Assembly (NCBI GenBank): GCA_012845835.1 | Contig: JABAKD010000016.1 | Coordinates: 13,753,020-13,817,019 of the forward strand | Length of the DNA: 64,000 nt | Source: Undaria pinnatifida | Lineage: Eukaryota; Sar; Phaeophyceae; Laminariales; Alariaceae | Direction of reading: 5' to 3' | Shown here: in pieces, positions 1-10,589 of the stretch | Numbering within the stretch: position 1 is the first letter of the stretch | Layout: every line of letters begins with the position of its first letter | Program-made: the position numbers and the translations under genes | The notes under the pieces: generated by a model | Seen by the model: only the letters and a program-made list of their open reading frames with translations | Database searches by the model: none | What the model was told of the DNA's origin: nothing

Positions 1-87
1 ATTCAGCCCAAGCAGTACATACCAGGCATCAGGTATGTATTAGTCAGATTGATTACTCGCAAGACCACCCGGTTGACGCTTGCACAG

Positions 88-230
88 GCGACACTACTGC
101 TGCTGTAGTTCCAAGGGACTCACCCACCTAGGACACACGCCCAGTAATACGCGCGACCGGAGTATGACACACAGCTTGCAAAGATGAGTTTCGACGAAAT
201 GTTGGATCTCGCCGCTGCAGTGTATTTATT
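88..230 (+). repeat. Dispersed fold-back terminal module, forward copy
   Basis: This is one copy of a module seen in both orientations through the first 20 kb. It contains the landmarks 'acacgcccagtaatacgcgc', then 'cttgcaaagatgagtttcga', then a 'gatctc..gctg.agtgta' end followed by an A/T-rich tail. Copies with the same order lie at 2,925-3,175 and 6,580-6,817. Reverse copies lie at 2,405-2,645, 3,432-3,670 and 8,345-8,595. The sense-looking 'ATGAGTTTCGAC' stretch is not a gene because the reading frame is not kept between copies. Confidence 0.75.
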
Positions 231-435
231 ATTTTCATGGTACTGGTATTAACGAGGGATTTTGAAGGTTCACCATCCGGCCCGTGGCTCGGGTCAGGGG
301 GCTTTCAAAAACTCGCGGGTCGAGTCGGGTCGGTCAAGAGATAGCCGAAATCTCATGGGTCGGGTTGGGTAGGGGCACGAGAATATCAAAATCTGACGGG
401 TCGGGTCAGATCGCCGTGTTCTGATCCTGCCCTTG

Positions 436-1228
436 AGGCCATTTCTTATGCAGTCGGATTTGTCAGTCGAAAACGGCCTTTTTCAACGACTGAAGCCCTA
501 ATCGGGTTTTCTTGCGCAGTCGAAAAAGGGCTTTTTCGACTCAAGTTTTTTCGACTGAGAATTCCGACCGGCGGATCCAGTCGAAAAACTCGACTTTTTC
601 GACTGGATCCTCCAGTCGAAAAACCCATTCAAAAAAGTTTTACACGTGTTTTTTCAACCGATCGCATCTCCCATTCCACCACCAAACACACACCCACACG
701 GCCACACGGCCACACACCCATACCAGATACCACACTGCAGTATCATACAAGGCGCTGACGCTGGCGTGGCTATCCCTGCTGTTGCTTCTCGCAGCAAGTC
801 GGCGTGGCGCATTCCTAGTTCCGCTCGCCAGCAGCGTGTATCACACGACGGCAGCAGCGCGCGGTCTCGATCCCATGCTGCTAACAACGGCTGCACCTGC
901 TGTAACTTTGGCGGCTCTCGGCTGAGTGCAACTCCACGAACGTAGCTTTGGCGGCTTTCGGCTAAGCCCAAAGCCACCAACTCGCTGGGACGAAGGTTCG
1001 TCGAGCCGTTGCTCGCGGAGACAGCGCGGAGCACAGAGCTGCCAACCGATTTCGCCTGCTGTACAGCAGTACTCCCTCACACCAATCGCCTCTAGGAAGA
1101 GCACAAAAACTATAAAATCAACTCGACTGACGATAAGAAATAGGACCAGAAGAATCCAGTCGAAAAAAAAGTCCAGTCGAAAAGGGCCGTTTTCGACTGG
1201 CGGAATCCGACTGCATAAGAAATGGCCT
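436..1228. mobile_element. ~0.8 kb non-autonomous TIR (MITE-like) element
   Basis: The left end AGGCCATTTCTTATGCAGTC (436 onward) is matched as an exact reverse complement at the right end (to 1228). The inverted similarity continues inward for about 45-50 bp through 'cagtcgaaaacggcc'. The subterminal zone is packed with short palindromes of the type cagtcgaaaaa/tttttcgactg (for example 570-612 and 1160-1200), which would form hairpins. The interior codes for nothing recognisable. No target-site duplication is convincing in the flanks. Long TIR and no transposase point to a MITE or fold-back derivative of a DNA transposon. The superfamily cannot be assigned. Confidence 0.75.
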
Positions 1229-2404
1229 GAGAAGCGCGATTCGACCCCGCGAAAGGCCCTGGTGTTAACTATGTAATACCAGGTATGTACGACATTAAGG
1301 CTAAAGTATGGACTTGTTTGGGATAGTCGGTGTTTACTTGCCGAGTTACTTGCGCAGTGGCTATATATATATTTTTTGTCTTTCGAGAGCTTTTTCTCCC
1401 GTCTTCAACTTGCACAACCCCGCGATTTAAACCAACGTCATTCCGAAGGGGAAGCTTGCATTATGATCAAGAGAATAGAACACACTCCAGTTGTGTAATT
1501 CACTGCACGCGTAATGCTAGAAGGCGATGGTTGGGGCGGCGGGGAAGGGGGGGGTGGGGGAGGGTCTAAATGAAGCTTGACTACGATACCATATACATGA
1601 AATGGAGTTACTGCTGCATGGGTGGCTCGAAATGTAAAAGCTCATGTCACCTGTCGGATACGTATTGTTTGCAACTCTGGCGGATATTGATTTTTGGTGG
1701 GGCAGGTGGCGAGGGGGTTGGGGACGTGGCGGGGTGGAGTTGGAGGGGTTGTTAGGGCGGGGGGGGGGGGGGGCGAAGGTGGAGACGATCTTCAATTACT
1801 CATGCCAGGGTACATACAGAAAAACCAGCAATCAATGTAGGATTCGGTACGAAGTTTGTGGAGGCGGTATTGAATTCGGGAAACGGGGGCCAGAGGGCCC
1901 CGGCGAGCGAGAGTGAACACGAGGGTCAGAGAGAAGAGGCGGCGGGTCGTTCTCAGCTAGCAACGACGCATTGGAAGCAGGTGCACATCGCCTAGTACTT
2001 CATCGAATTCCCACCCACCCACCCACCCACCCACCCACCCACCCTATCGCTCAAAAGAGGGGAAGGGGTGGGCACAGCGGAACCCAGTAATTGTTGGGGT
2101 AGAGATGTCTCGCTCGGAGACGCGAGGGCATGAGTTTTGTATCGTGAGTTGGGGGCGGGTTAGTCTGATAGGAAGCACCTTCTGCTGTGTAGAACGTGAA
2201 CGGGGTGTTTTTTCACAAGCAAAAGTAAGGGTTTTAGTTTTTACGCGTTCTTCATAATTTGCGGAAGGAATAATAATGCCAGAATTCTTGAGCCGAAACA
2301 AACAAAGGCATACCAGGTATACCATAAGCACCATTTTTAGTACATACCCTGGCATAATACTCGTTTTATAGGGAAATCCAAAACCACCACGAATCTTTAT
2401 TAAA
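1229..2404. other. Repeat-derived intergenic stretch
   Basis: No gene is recognisable. Positions 1,490-1,800 match the G-rich arm sequence of the 3.4 kb fold-back element: compare 1,570-1,700 with 4,260-4,350, sharing the 'ctctggc.gat.ttgattttggtgggg' theme. Positions 1,320-1,470 resemble 12,460-12,620, sharing 'cattccgaaggg.agc'. A CCCA tetranucleotide run lies at about 2,011-2,044. Confidence 0.6.
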
Positions 2405-3175
2405 AAAATATAAACACACTCCAGCTGTGAGATCCAAGATTTCGTCAAAACTATTATGTTTGTGAGCTGCGTGATTCTCCGATCGCGCGTATTACTGGGT
2501 GTGTGTCCTCATCAAGGATATAGGTCGGCGACTCCCCTTGGAACTACAGTGTAGCTTGTACCAGGGTCAACTGGGTGATATTAATGAATCTGTGCGCGGA
2601 AGCTATAAAACCCGTTTCTGAGGGGGGCCAAATCTGACGGCTGTGGTGGACGGGAGGAATTTTTTTTTACGTTCATGTCATTTTAACGTCAATGCTATTT
2701 ATAGTGACTTTTTTTTTCCGTACAAAACGAGTACTGCAGCAGTACGAATGGTACTTGCGGTATGCGTTATATACCCTAGCCTTTACAACAGGTTTACAAC
2801 ATACCCTGGGATGAATGAATTCAAGGTCGTCTATTATTAACGATAGATGCACTACTTTTTTTTAATGACAACGTAAAAACAACACGACATATATTTTGCT
2901 CCCAAACTGATGCGTTTCCTTCCACAGCTGTCGGATTTTGTCCCCCTCAAAAACGGGTTTTGTAGTTTCCGCGCACAGACTGACTAACATCACCCTGTTG
3001 ACCCTGATAGCTACACTGTACAAGTAGTTTCAAGGGGCGTCGCCGACCTATATCCTCAATGAGGACACACAACCCGTAATGCGCGCGATCGGAGTATCAA
3101 ACAAAGCTTGCAAGGATGCGTTTCGACAAAATCTTCGATCTCACAGCTGGAGTGTGTTTTTATTTTTGAATATTT
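2405..3175. repeat. Inverted pair of ~240-bp fold-back modules
   Basis: A reverse module (about 2,405-2,645) and a forward module (about 2,925-3,175) face outward around a ~280-bp spacer. Both carry the same landmarks in mirrored order: 'cactccagctgtgag', the cttgcaaagatgag box, a 'gaggacacacaacccgtaat' box, 'gtttccgcgcacaga', 'ccccctc.aaaacgggttt' and 'ccacagctgtc'. The pair is probably a small member of the same family as the 3,432-6,817 element. No clear flanking duplication was found. Confidence 0.7.
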
Positions 3176-3405
3176 TACTCCCGTTCACCTCATTGTTTTT
3201 CTTCGAAATATTGGGCATTTGCATTTAGCATGCGGGCAGAATATTGATTATTTGGCTCCTAATGAGTACACGATGGAGTGTATTTTTATTTTTTGTAATA
3301 TTTTTCTCCCGTTTACCTCATCGTTTTTCTTTGAAATATTGGGCATCTGCATTTAGCATGCGTGCAGGATATTGATTCTATGGCTCCTAATGAGTACACA
3401 ATGGT
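3150..3405 (+). repeat. Two-copy tandem duplication, ~125 bp
   Basis: The block containing 'ctcccgtt.acctcat.gtttttct' and 'attgggcat.tgcatttagcat' appears at about 3,150-3,275 and again at about 3,276-3,405, with about 10% divergence. It directly abuts the left end of the large fold-back element. Confidence 0.8.
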
Positions 3406-3431
3406 GTGTCACCTGGGCCATGTATATTATG

Positions 3432-6400
3432 AAAATAAAAAAACACTCCAGCTGTGAGATCGAATATTTTGTCGAAACTCATCTTTGCAAGCTGTGTGTG
3501 ATACTCCGATCGCGCGTATTGCGGGTTGTGTGTCCTCATTAAGGATATAGGTCGGCGACTCCCCTTGCAACTACAATGTAGCTATCAGGGTCAACAGGGT
3601 GATGTTAGTCAGTCTGTGCGCGGAAACTATAAAACCCGTTCCTGAGGGGGACAAAATCTGACGGCTGTGGAAGTAAATGCATCAGTTTATCAAGTGAATC
3701 CTGTAAGTCGTACAACCGGTGAGGGGAGGGCGGAGTTTTTAAGGGCGTGGGGGCATGGGTTTGAACAAGAGGGAGCGGGGGGGGGGGGGGGGGGGGGGGG
3801 CGGGGCAACTCAATCTGTGCGTGGAAACTATAAATCCTTCAAGGGCTTATATCTGACGGTTTTGGAAGGATGCACCAGTTTATTATGTGTATCCTGTAAG
3901 TCGTATAACCAGTGATGAGAGGGCGGAGTGTTCGGAGGGGTGGGTTGGGGGAGAGGGGGGGGGTTGGGGCACAAGGCTTTTTAACAGCTTTAGGTCGCAT
4001 AGATGAATATTATATGTAGGGGTTTGCTATACGCGTGGTGCTAGGTCTAGGCGATCGTGCGGGTGGTGGGGAAGGAGGAGGCGTTGGGGGGTGTTGGGGG
4101 GAGGGGTGAAGTAAAGCTACGTCATGCTAGAAAGAAAATGACGTGATGTCAATTGCGTAGAAGTATTTACTACTCTGGCCGATTTCGATTATAGGTGAAT
4201 CGTTTGAACAAGAAGGAACGTGGAAAAACAAAAGATGGGGGGAGGGGGGGGGGGGGAGGGGCGGAAATGAATTGGAGCTACGGCATGAATGGCTAGAAAT
4301 ATAATGACGTGATATCAGCTGGCTTGTAGTGTTCGCTACTCTGGCAGATTTTGATTTTGGTGGGGCGTTTGAACAAAAGGGATCGGGGGGGGCGGGAGGC
4401 GGGGGTCGGGCGGGACACTTCAATATGTGCGCGGAAACTAAAAATCCTTGAAGGGGACAAATCTGACGGTTGTAGCAAGATACATCCCTTTATATCACCT
4501 GCGTGGTATTGTTTATTATTTTAGCAGATTTGGTGTTATTAATAGCTTCATAATTTGTTATTGTAGATGGATCGCAAGATAGAGTATTTCAAGCGATAGG
4601 TACAACCATGTAATTACAATGACTTTACCGCGCCGGTGTGGGGCTCTGAAGTCGCCAATTCTAAGACAAGAGATACATATTACAAATACAGCAAGCGAGG
4701 TGATGTGGTTATGCTATGTCACCACTATTGAACACGATGGGGAGAGGTGCAAATCGTCATTGTTTGAAAGGAGCGCTTGATGTACCCGCGCTCAAATGAC
4801 GTAACTTCGTTAGGCATATGCTGGTGCGTTTGGTAGAGGTTGTCAGGCGATCATGCAGACGGCAGGTGGGCACGAAATGCCCTGCGTAATAGGTTGGTAG
4901 TGTGGTCTACTTCAGTTTTAACATATCTGCCTGTGCTTCCTCGTCACATTATTGTTTTCTAGTGTACGATTATAGGCCCTGTTTCCCCCCCCCTTTCCTC
5001 CCCTATATAAAGCCGGTCACTCCGGTGGCGTATCAGGTTATCCTCGATTCTGGTATAGGTCAGTTTCGTGAGTTCGAGCCCCGCCGAGTGCATACTCGTA
5101 TAAGTTCGTGGGGACTTTTTCTTGTGCACAATTTGACTTGCGGAAAGCGCGAGAGCGTGAGTTAGCATACTCGATGAAAAATCGACGAGCAGTGGGATTG
5201 CTGAACCCTATGCGCGATAAAAATTGAAGGCAAGAGCCGGGGGGAAGAAGGGACGACACCTGTGACCACGGCTTGTCCAGAAGCTGGAAAGTAGATGTGT
5301 GTGAAAAAAAAAATATATATATATATACGTACGATATATATATATGTACTTGTCGATTGAAATATTCTATCTCTCGATCCATGTACAATAACAAAATATG
5401 AAGCTTTCAACACGTTGTTTACTACACCTAAAAACTGGGTTGCATACTACATGTAACATCAAACCTTCCACAATAATAAACATTACCAGGCGGGTGATAT
5501 AAAGGGGTGTCTTGCTACAACCGTCAGATTCGTCCCCTTTACTCGTAAGGGTTTATCGTTTCCGCGCACATATTGAAATGCCCCCCCCCCCCCCCCGATC
5601 CCTCTTGTTCAAACGCCCCACCTGAAATCAAAATCTACCGGAGTAAAACACTACCAGCCAGCTGATGTCATCTCATTATCCTTCTAGCCATCCATGCCGT
5701 AGCTCCAACTCATCTTTGCCCTCCTCCCCCCCCCCCCCCCCCCTCCCCCCGGTTTGTTCCCCGCCCAGTTCGTTTAAACGCCCCACTTACAATCGAAATC
5801 GGCCAGAGTAATAAACACTTCTACGCAATTGATATTACGTCATTATCTTTCTAGCTATCCATGAGGTAGCTTTTATTCATCCCCCCTCCCCCCCTCCAAC
5901 GCCCCCTCCTTCCCCACACCCCGCACGATCGCCTAGACCCAGCACCGCGCGTATAGCAAGCCCCAACATATATGATTAATACGTGCGATCGGAGTATTAC
6001 ACACAATGGTGCCAAGATGAGTTTCGACCAAATCCTTGATCTCACAGCTGGAGTGTATTTTGATATTAAATGTGACCTGAACCTCTTGAAAACCCTCCCC
6101 CCCCACCCACCCCCCCTTTTTTTTTCTCGCTTTCTCTTGCTCAAACACCCCACCTATTATCGAAATCCGCCAGAGTAATAAAGACTTCCACGCCCTGGTA
6201 TCACCTCATTATCGTTTTAGAGCCGTCCATGCCGCTGCTGCAATCCCCCCCCCCCCCGCCCCCAACGCCCCCTCCTTCCCCACCACCCGCAACATCGCCT
6301 AGACCTAGCACCACGCGTATAGAAAACCCCTACATCTATGCGACCTAAAGCCCTCCCCCCCCCCCCCCCCCCCCCCCTCACATCCCCCCCCCTCCCCCAC

Positions 6401-6817
6401 AAAAAGGATTTATAGTTTCCACGCACAAATTAAGCTGCCCACTTGTCCCTCCCCCCCTTCCCCCCCTCCCGCCCCCCTTTTAATCAAAATCAGGCCCTTA
6501 CGTCCTTGAAAACTCCGCCCTCCCTTCACCGGTTATTCGACTTACAGGATTCACTTGATAAACTGATATATTTCCTTCCACAGCTGTCAGATTTTGTCCC
6601 CCTCAGAAACGGGTTTTATAGTTTCCGCGCACAGACTGCCTAACATCACCCTGTTGACCCTGATAGACTGCACTGTAGTTGCAAGGGGAGTCGCCGACCT
6701 ATATCCTTAATGAGGACACACAACCCGTAATACGCGCGATCGGAGTATCACACACAGCTTGCAAAGATGAGTTTCGACAAAATATTCGATCTCACAGCTG
6801 GAGTGTACTTTAATTTT
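3432..6817. mobile_element. Large fold-back (long-TIR) element with 9-bp flanking repeat
   Basis: The left arm (about 3,432-4,505) is mirrored as a reverse complement in the right arm (about 5,515-6,817). The matching order includes the terminal module, 'gactta.caggattcacttg', 'aactccgccctcccttcaccg', poly-G/poly-C tracts, 'ggcgatcg.gcgggtggtgg' and 'tacgcaattga'. The arms are over 1 kb with internal slippage and an extra partial copy at 6,120-6,420. Immediately outside both ends is the same 9-mer TATATTATG (3,423-3,431 and 6,818-6,826), a possible target-site duplication. Long TIRs with a 9-bp duplication are typical of Mutator-like elements, but the A/T-rich 9-mer is weak evidence. No transposase is visible, so it would be non-autonomous. 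Confidence 0.7.
4506..5514. other. Unique core of the fold-back element
   Basis: This ~1 kb spacer between the inverted arms has no ORF with recognisable domains. It includes an AT-alternating tract at about 5,310-5,345 (ATATATATATACGTACGATATATATATATG). No transposase motifs were seen on either strand. Confidence 0.55.
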
Positions 6818-7001
6818 TATATTATGTAAACAATCGTTTGGGAACCTTGGCTATTTGGGTACACCTGCCGTCAATAGCGTTAATCAAACAAGCAAGCCTG
6901 GTGATTTTGTGTGATGGGACAACCATATCTTGGAATCTATGTGATAAGCACAAGCAGATCATTGACACAAGATGACAATTTGGAAAGGTATTATATTTAA
7001 A

Positions 7002-7275
7002 AAATAAAAGTACACTCCAGCTGTTGAGATCGAAGATGTTGTCGAAACTCATCTTTGCAAGCTGTGTGTGATACTCGTACTATTAATAGCATATTCGCTT
7101 TTTTTGGGACCCAAACGTAGCGACGAAAAAAACGTCGATCGCGATTTTATCAAGAGTCTACTCAATAGTATGATGATACTCGTACTAACATCTTAGCTGA
7201 TTTTGGGACCCAACCGTAGCAAGGAAAAAGCGACGATCGCGATTTTATCATCAAGAGTCTACTCAATAGTATGAT
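7002..7275. repeat. Solo fold-back end plus two-copy tandem repeat
   Basis: Positions 7,002-7,073 are a reverse copy of the terminal module ('actccagctg.tgagatcgaa' then 'ctcatctttgcaagctgtg'). Directly after it, a ~110-bp unit is repeated twice (about 7,068-7,175 and 7,176-7,275). The unit contains 'gatactcgtacta', 'ttttgggacccaa.cgtag', 'gatcgcgattttatca' and 'agagtctactcaatagtatg'. Confidence 0.75.
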
Positions 7276-8344
7276 GCTATGCAGAATATTATCGAAGTAT
7301 GAGAAAATATGGGTTTTGTACGTACGTAAGAAGTTTGACCAATCAGATCGATGCGGTAATTCATGGTCTTATGAGCGATAGCATTGGGCACACCTGGCCC
7401 AGCTGTGTAGGCGACGACCTGCACGCGGAGCGCGTAGGGGAGCAGAGTCATAGCTTACAGGTCCAAGGTGTGATACAGACTGGTTTAAGTTCCCACCCAC
7501 CCGCCCGTGCTTTTGAGGGAGTCAGTGGAGGGGGAGTTAATCGGTCGCAGTAACGTTGCGCGTGTTTGTTACTGTTTTGGCAAACGTACCCGTTTTCGCT
7601 GAAGATGCGACGGGGTTTCGTAGATTGCGCAGGTTTGCGGTGGGTGCTAGCCGCATCAGTGTTATAGCGTGGTGCAAGGGGTGTTCGTTGTTGTGTTTTC
7701 TTTTTCAGCATGTGTAATATCTGAGTATCCCTCCGTGCGGTGGGGGTACGTATGACTGTGTTACGCAGATATTATGTTGATAGTTAACAGCGAACGTTGT
7801 GGCAGTGCATCGGCTCGGATTTAGCGCGCAATCTGAAAGTGTGGGAGAGGGGAATTATCCGTATATTGGCAAGTAAGTGCATTTGTTTAATGTGCATGGT
7901 GTGTGCAGGCGTGCAAATTTTATAGCATATTTATTACACGCGTGTGTACGTTTTTTTATATGCTGCACGCTATAGGCGGTTGCCTCGTATGTCTTCTTCG
8001 AGTTGCCAACGATTGTTCGTCGTTGGTTGTTGGCTGGCGTCGAGAGTTCGATGTCGCCTGTTGGGTTGGGAGTTGACTCGTGTATACGGATGTTAGCGTG
8101 GGGTTGCCGGCGGGGCAGCCCCGGGGTATTCCCATCTCCAACCCCCCTCTCCGGGCGGGGGGTTGCGCATTAATATGATACAACTTCGAAAGCAAAGTGC
8201 AAACATACGTATACCATACCTGGTATCATACAATGTACTGTATCATAGTTCTCAATATTTCACGGTGCAATATTTGCATGTACCATGTATGTGTCATGTT
8301 TGTGTGTACCCATCCGACAATAATGTATAATGCTAATATTTTAA
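7276..8344. other. No recognisable feature
   Basis: The ORFs here are short, overlap on both strands and show no family motif. The only notable structure is a G/C-rich inverted patch near 8,095-8,165 (ccggcggggcagccccgggg...ccgggcggggggtt). I see nothing else to support. Confidence 0.5.
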
Positions 8345-8595
8345 AATATGGAAAATACACTTCAGCTGTGAGATCGACCCGACCAAAAACGATTTCTTGA
8401 TCAAAACTCAGGTTTGCAACCAGCGTGAAATATTTCGATCGCGCGTGTTACGGGGTGTGTGGACTATACCCTCGTGAAGGACACTACAACAGGTCGGTGA
8501 CTCCCCTGCTAATGCCAGGGTCAAGAGGACTAACACGTTCAGCCTAGTTCTGCTCACGGAAACTGTGTAATAACCCGCATGACGGGGACAAAAAC
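8345..8595 (-). repeat. Divergent full-length fold-back module, reverse copy
   Basis: It has the same landmark order as the 3,432-3,670 module ('acttcagctgtgagatcga', 'gatcgcgcgtgttacgg', 'aggtcggtgactcccc', 'tcacggaaactg', 'gacggggacaaaa') but with many substitutions. This looks like an older copy. Confidence 0.65.
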
Positions 8596-9264
8596 AGACA
8601 TCTAGATTCTGTAGAACTCAGTATGCATGAAACAGTAACTATTATAGTGTGAGTTAGCTTACGCCGTGGGCTACTTGGGTCTACCGGGTTTGTACGCAAG
8701 TTGCTGTGTGCTCCATGTATATGAGGCAGGCCAGCGGAGGTCCAGTCCAGGCCTGATGCTCGGGTTTTTGCTGTCGAGCCATGATGGAACATGCGGCGGA
8801 CGTTGATCGCTACTGCTCCGAAGTGATGTCTCTTCTGCTCTTGATGTAGTGCAATGGCAAACTCACACACCTGTATTGATCGATTGAATATCAACGAATG
8901 AGACCTGGCGTTCTGCATCAGGCGTTGGGCGGTGCACACTTGATCCTAAAGCTCTCCGAACGCCCATCTCACACACTACCAGGTAATACACAAACCAACT
9001 AAAGCGTGGATCCGAAACGCCAGATCCCTGCACTCTCTACAGATAGAAGCTCTTGCGCTAAAACAGAAATGATCGAAAGTGCGCCACCGTAGCCGATTGC
9101 TTTTGCTGTTCCAGGCAGCTTTCTCCATGGATTTTTTTTGGGTGGAGCGACCTTAGGCCACAAACTAGAGCACCTACCTGTAAACAGGGATTGGGGAAGG
9201 TCGGAATTCATATCGCGAAAAGCACGCAATGACTTCCTCCATACCAGGTATATATGAATATTAA

Positions 9265-9412
9265 AAAAGTTAAAATACACTCCAGCTGTGAGATCGATTT
9301 TTTTGTCGAAACTCATCTTTGCAAGCTGTGTGTGATACTCCGATCGCGCGTATTATGAATATTATAAAAATTAAAATGCACTCCAGCTGTGAGATCGAAT
9401 ATTTTATATATA
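9265..9412 (-). repeat. Two nested fold-back terminal modules, reverse copies
   Basis: One module end at 9,265-9,355 (cactccagctgtgagatcga ... cttgcaagctgtgtgtgata) is followed at once by a second, shorter start at 9,360-9,412 with the same 'aaaatgcactccagctgtga' leader. This suggests tandem insertion or internal duplication. Confidence 0.7.
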
Positions 9413-10480
9413 TATAGTTTTAATATATACCTGGTAGCATATTACAGCGTCAATACGTACGAGTTATCATCAATACGAGGTATTAGCTAATAACGTAACG
9501 TCGATGACTTGTCATGTTGTATCATGTGTGATGTGAAGACATTTACAATTGGACATGTTATGCTTACAAAAGTCTGTAGTCTACCCAGGTCCACCAGGTA
9601 ATATTTCATCAACACGTTTTTTACAGCTGTGTGCATCATACCTGTTAGATTACTGCTGTTACAGACGACCGGCCTGTTACACATCTGCTACCCCAGGCTG
9701 GTAGATCACTCACTGAGATGATACGTTGATGCCTTCCAACAAGTCACGATGTCACGATGGTGAGCGCGAGAGCGTCGGCGCGCCGCTCGGTAATGTAAAT
9801 GCCCGCAGGGTAACCTTTTGGTTGTTTTAGTCCGCTGTCGGGTATGATGATGGTGCGTATCAGGTGTCAGTTTGTGTTTATATTCCTTTATGCGGTGCTT
9901 CCGCGTGCGAGGGGCTATTTTTCCTTGTGTCTATTACACAGCAGTCGCTCTTTTTGCTTGCGCAGATTTTGTTCCCTTGGAACTGAACCCCACGAGAAAA
10001 TTATCGTCCCATTCCGCTTGTTTCTCGTTTTACTTCCTCCCTCTGGCAACAGCCACCAGTGCTCAGCCGCAGCTATACTTCGGGGCTATAGTTCGAAGTA
10101 TACCGGCGAACAGGGATTCAGCGTTAAGGCTACCGGCGATTTTTTTGCGCTATCATGTCTAACATTCTGCGATTGTGATGTGCGAATTGATTGGATTGTT
10201 TGTATATATAGTATCATACTGCTAACTAAGTGTGCCGTGTGCCGTTTGGAGAGGAGACTCGCGCGGCTGTTCAGGCGTGGATCTTTCTTGTACTTGGAAA
10301 GTATATTTCTTTCTGGTGCTACTGCTGTACTGGTATATGGTTGTGAGCAGGCTACAGCAGCAGATCGTCAGACTGCCTGGACGGACCCGAACTTTGTTAT
10401 CGGAGCACAGCAGTACGCGACAGGACCGAAAACGACTGAGAGGAGACTAAAACTCTCAACAATCGTTTTTTCCTCTCTGT
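9413..10480. other. Upstream region of the cyclin gene
   Basis: There is no recognisable gene. A 215-codon open frame (9,844-10,491, +) exists, but its composition is Cys/Arg/Leu-rich and matches no family I recognise. It ends within the probable core promoter of the cyclin gene, so I treat it as a chance frame. Two TACCWGGTA-type sites lie just upstream of and within the left part (9,242 and 9,428). Confidence 0.45.
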
Positions 10481-10488
10481 TATATAAG
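10481..10488 (+). promoter_or_regulatory. Candidate TATA box for the cyclin Y-like gene
   Basis: TATATAAG lies about 110 bp upstream of the proposed initiator codon at 10,590, a reasonable distance for a short 5' UTR. It is the only good TATA match close upstream. No transcript evidence is available. Confidence 0.4.
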
Positions 10489-10589
10489 TAGACTCTCGAA
10501 AGCGCGGTTTTATCGTACCTTGCTGGTGTAAAAACTCTCACAAAAATTACGGTTTGTTGATCTTTTGGTACGTGAAATTCCGCACGGCC

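Noticed and set aside
5040-5095. tRNA-like T-arm ('gagttcgagccccgcc')
   Set aside because: No matching acceptor, D-arm and anticodon arms could be folded around it. The similar 'gtggttcgaactcttc' near 32,070 also lacks them.
9844-10491. 215-codon open frame upstream of the cyclin gene
   Set aside because: No recognisable domain, unusual Cys/Arg-rich composition, an overlapping second frame, and it runs into the probable promoter region of the cyclin gene.
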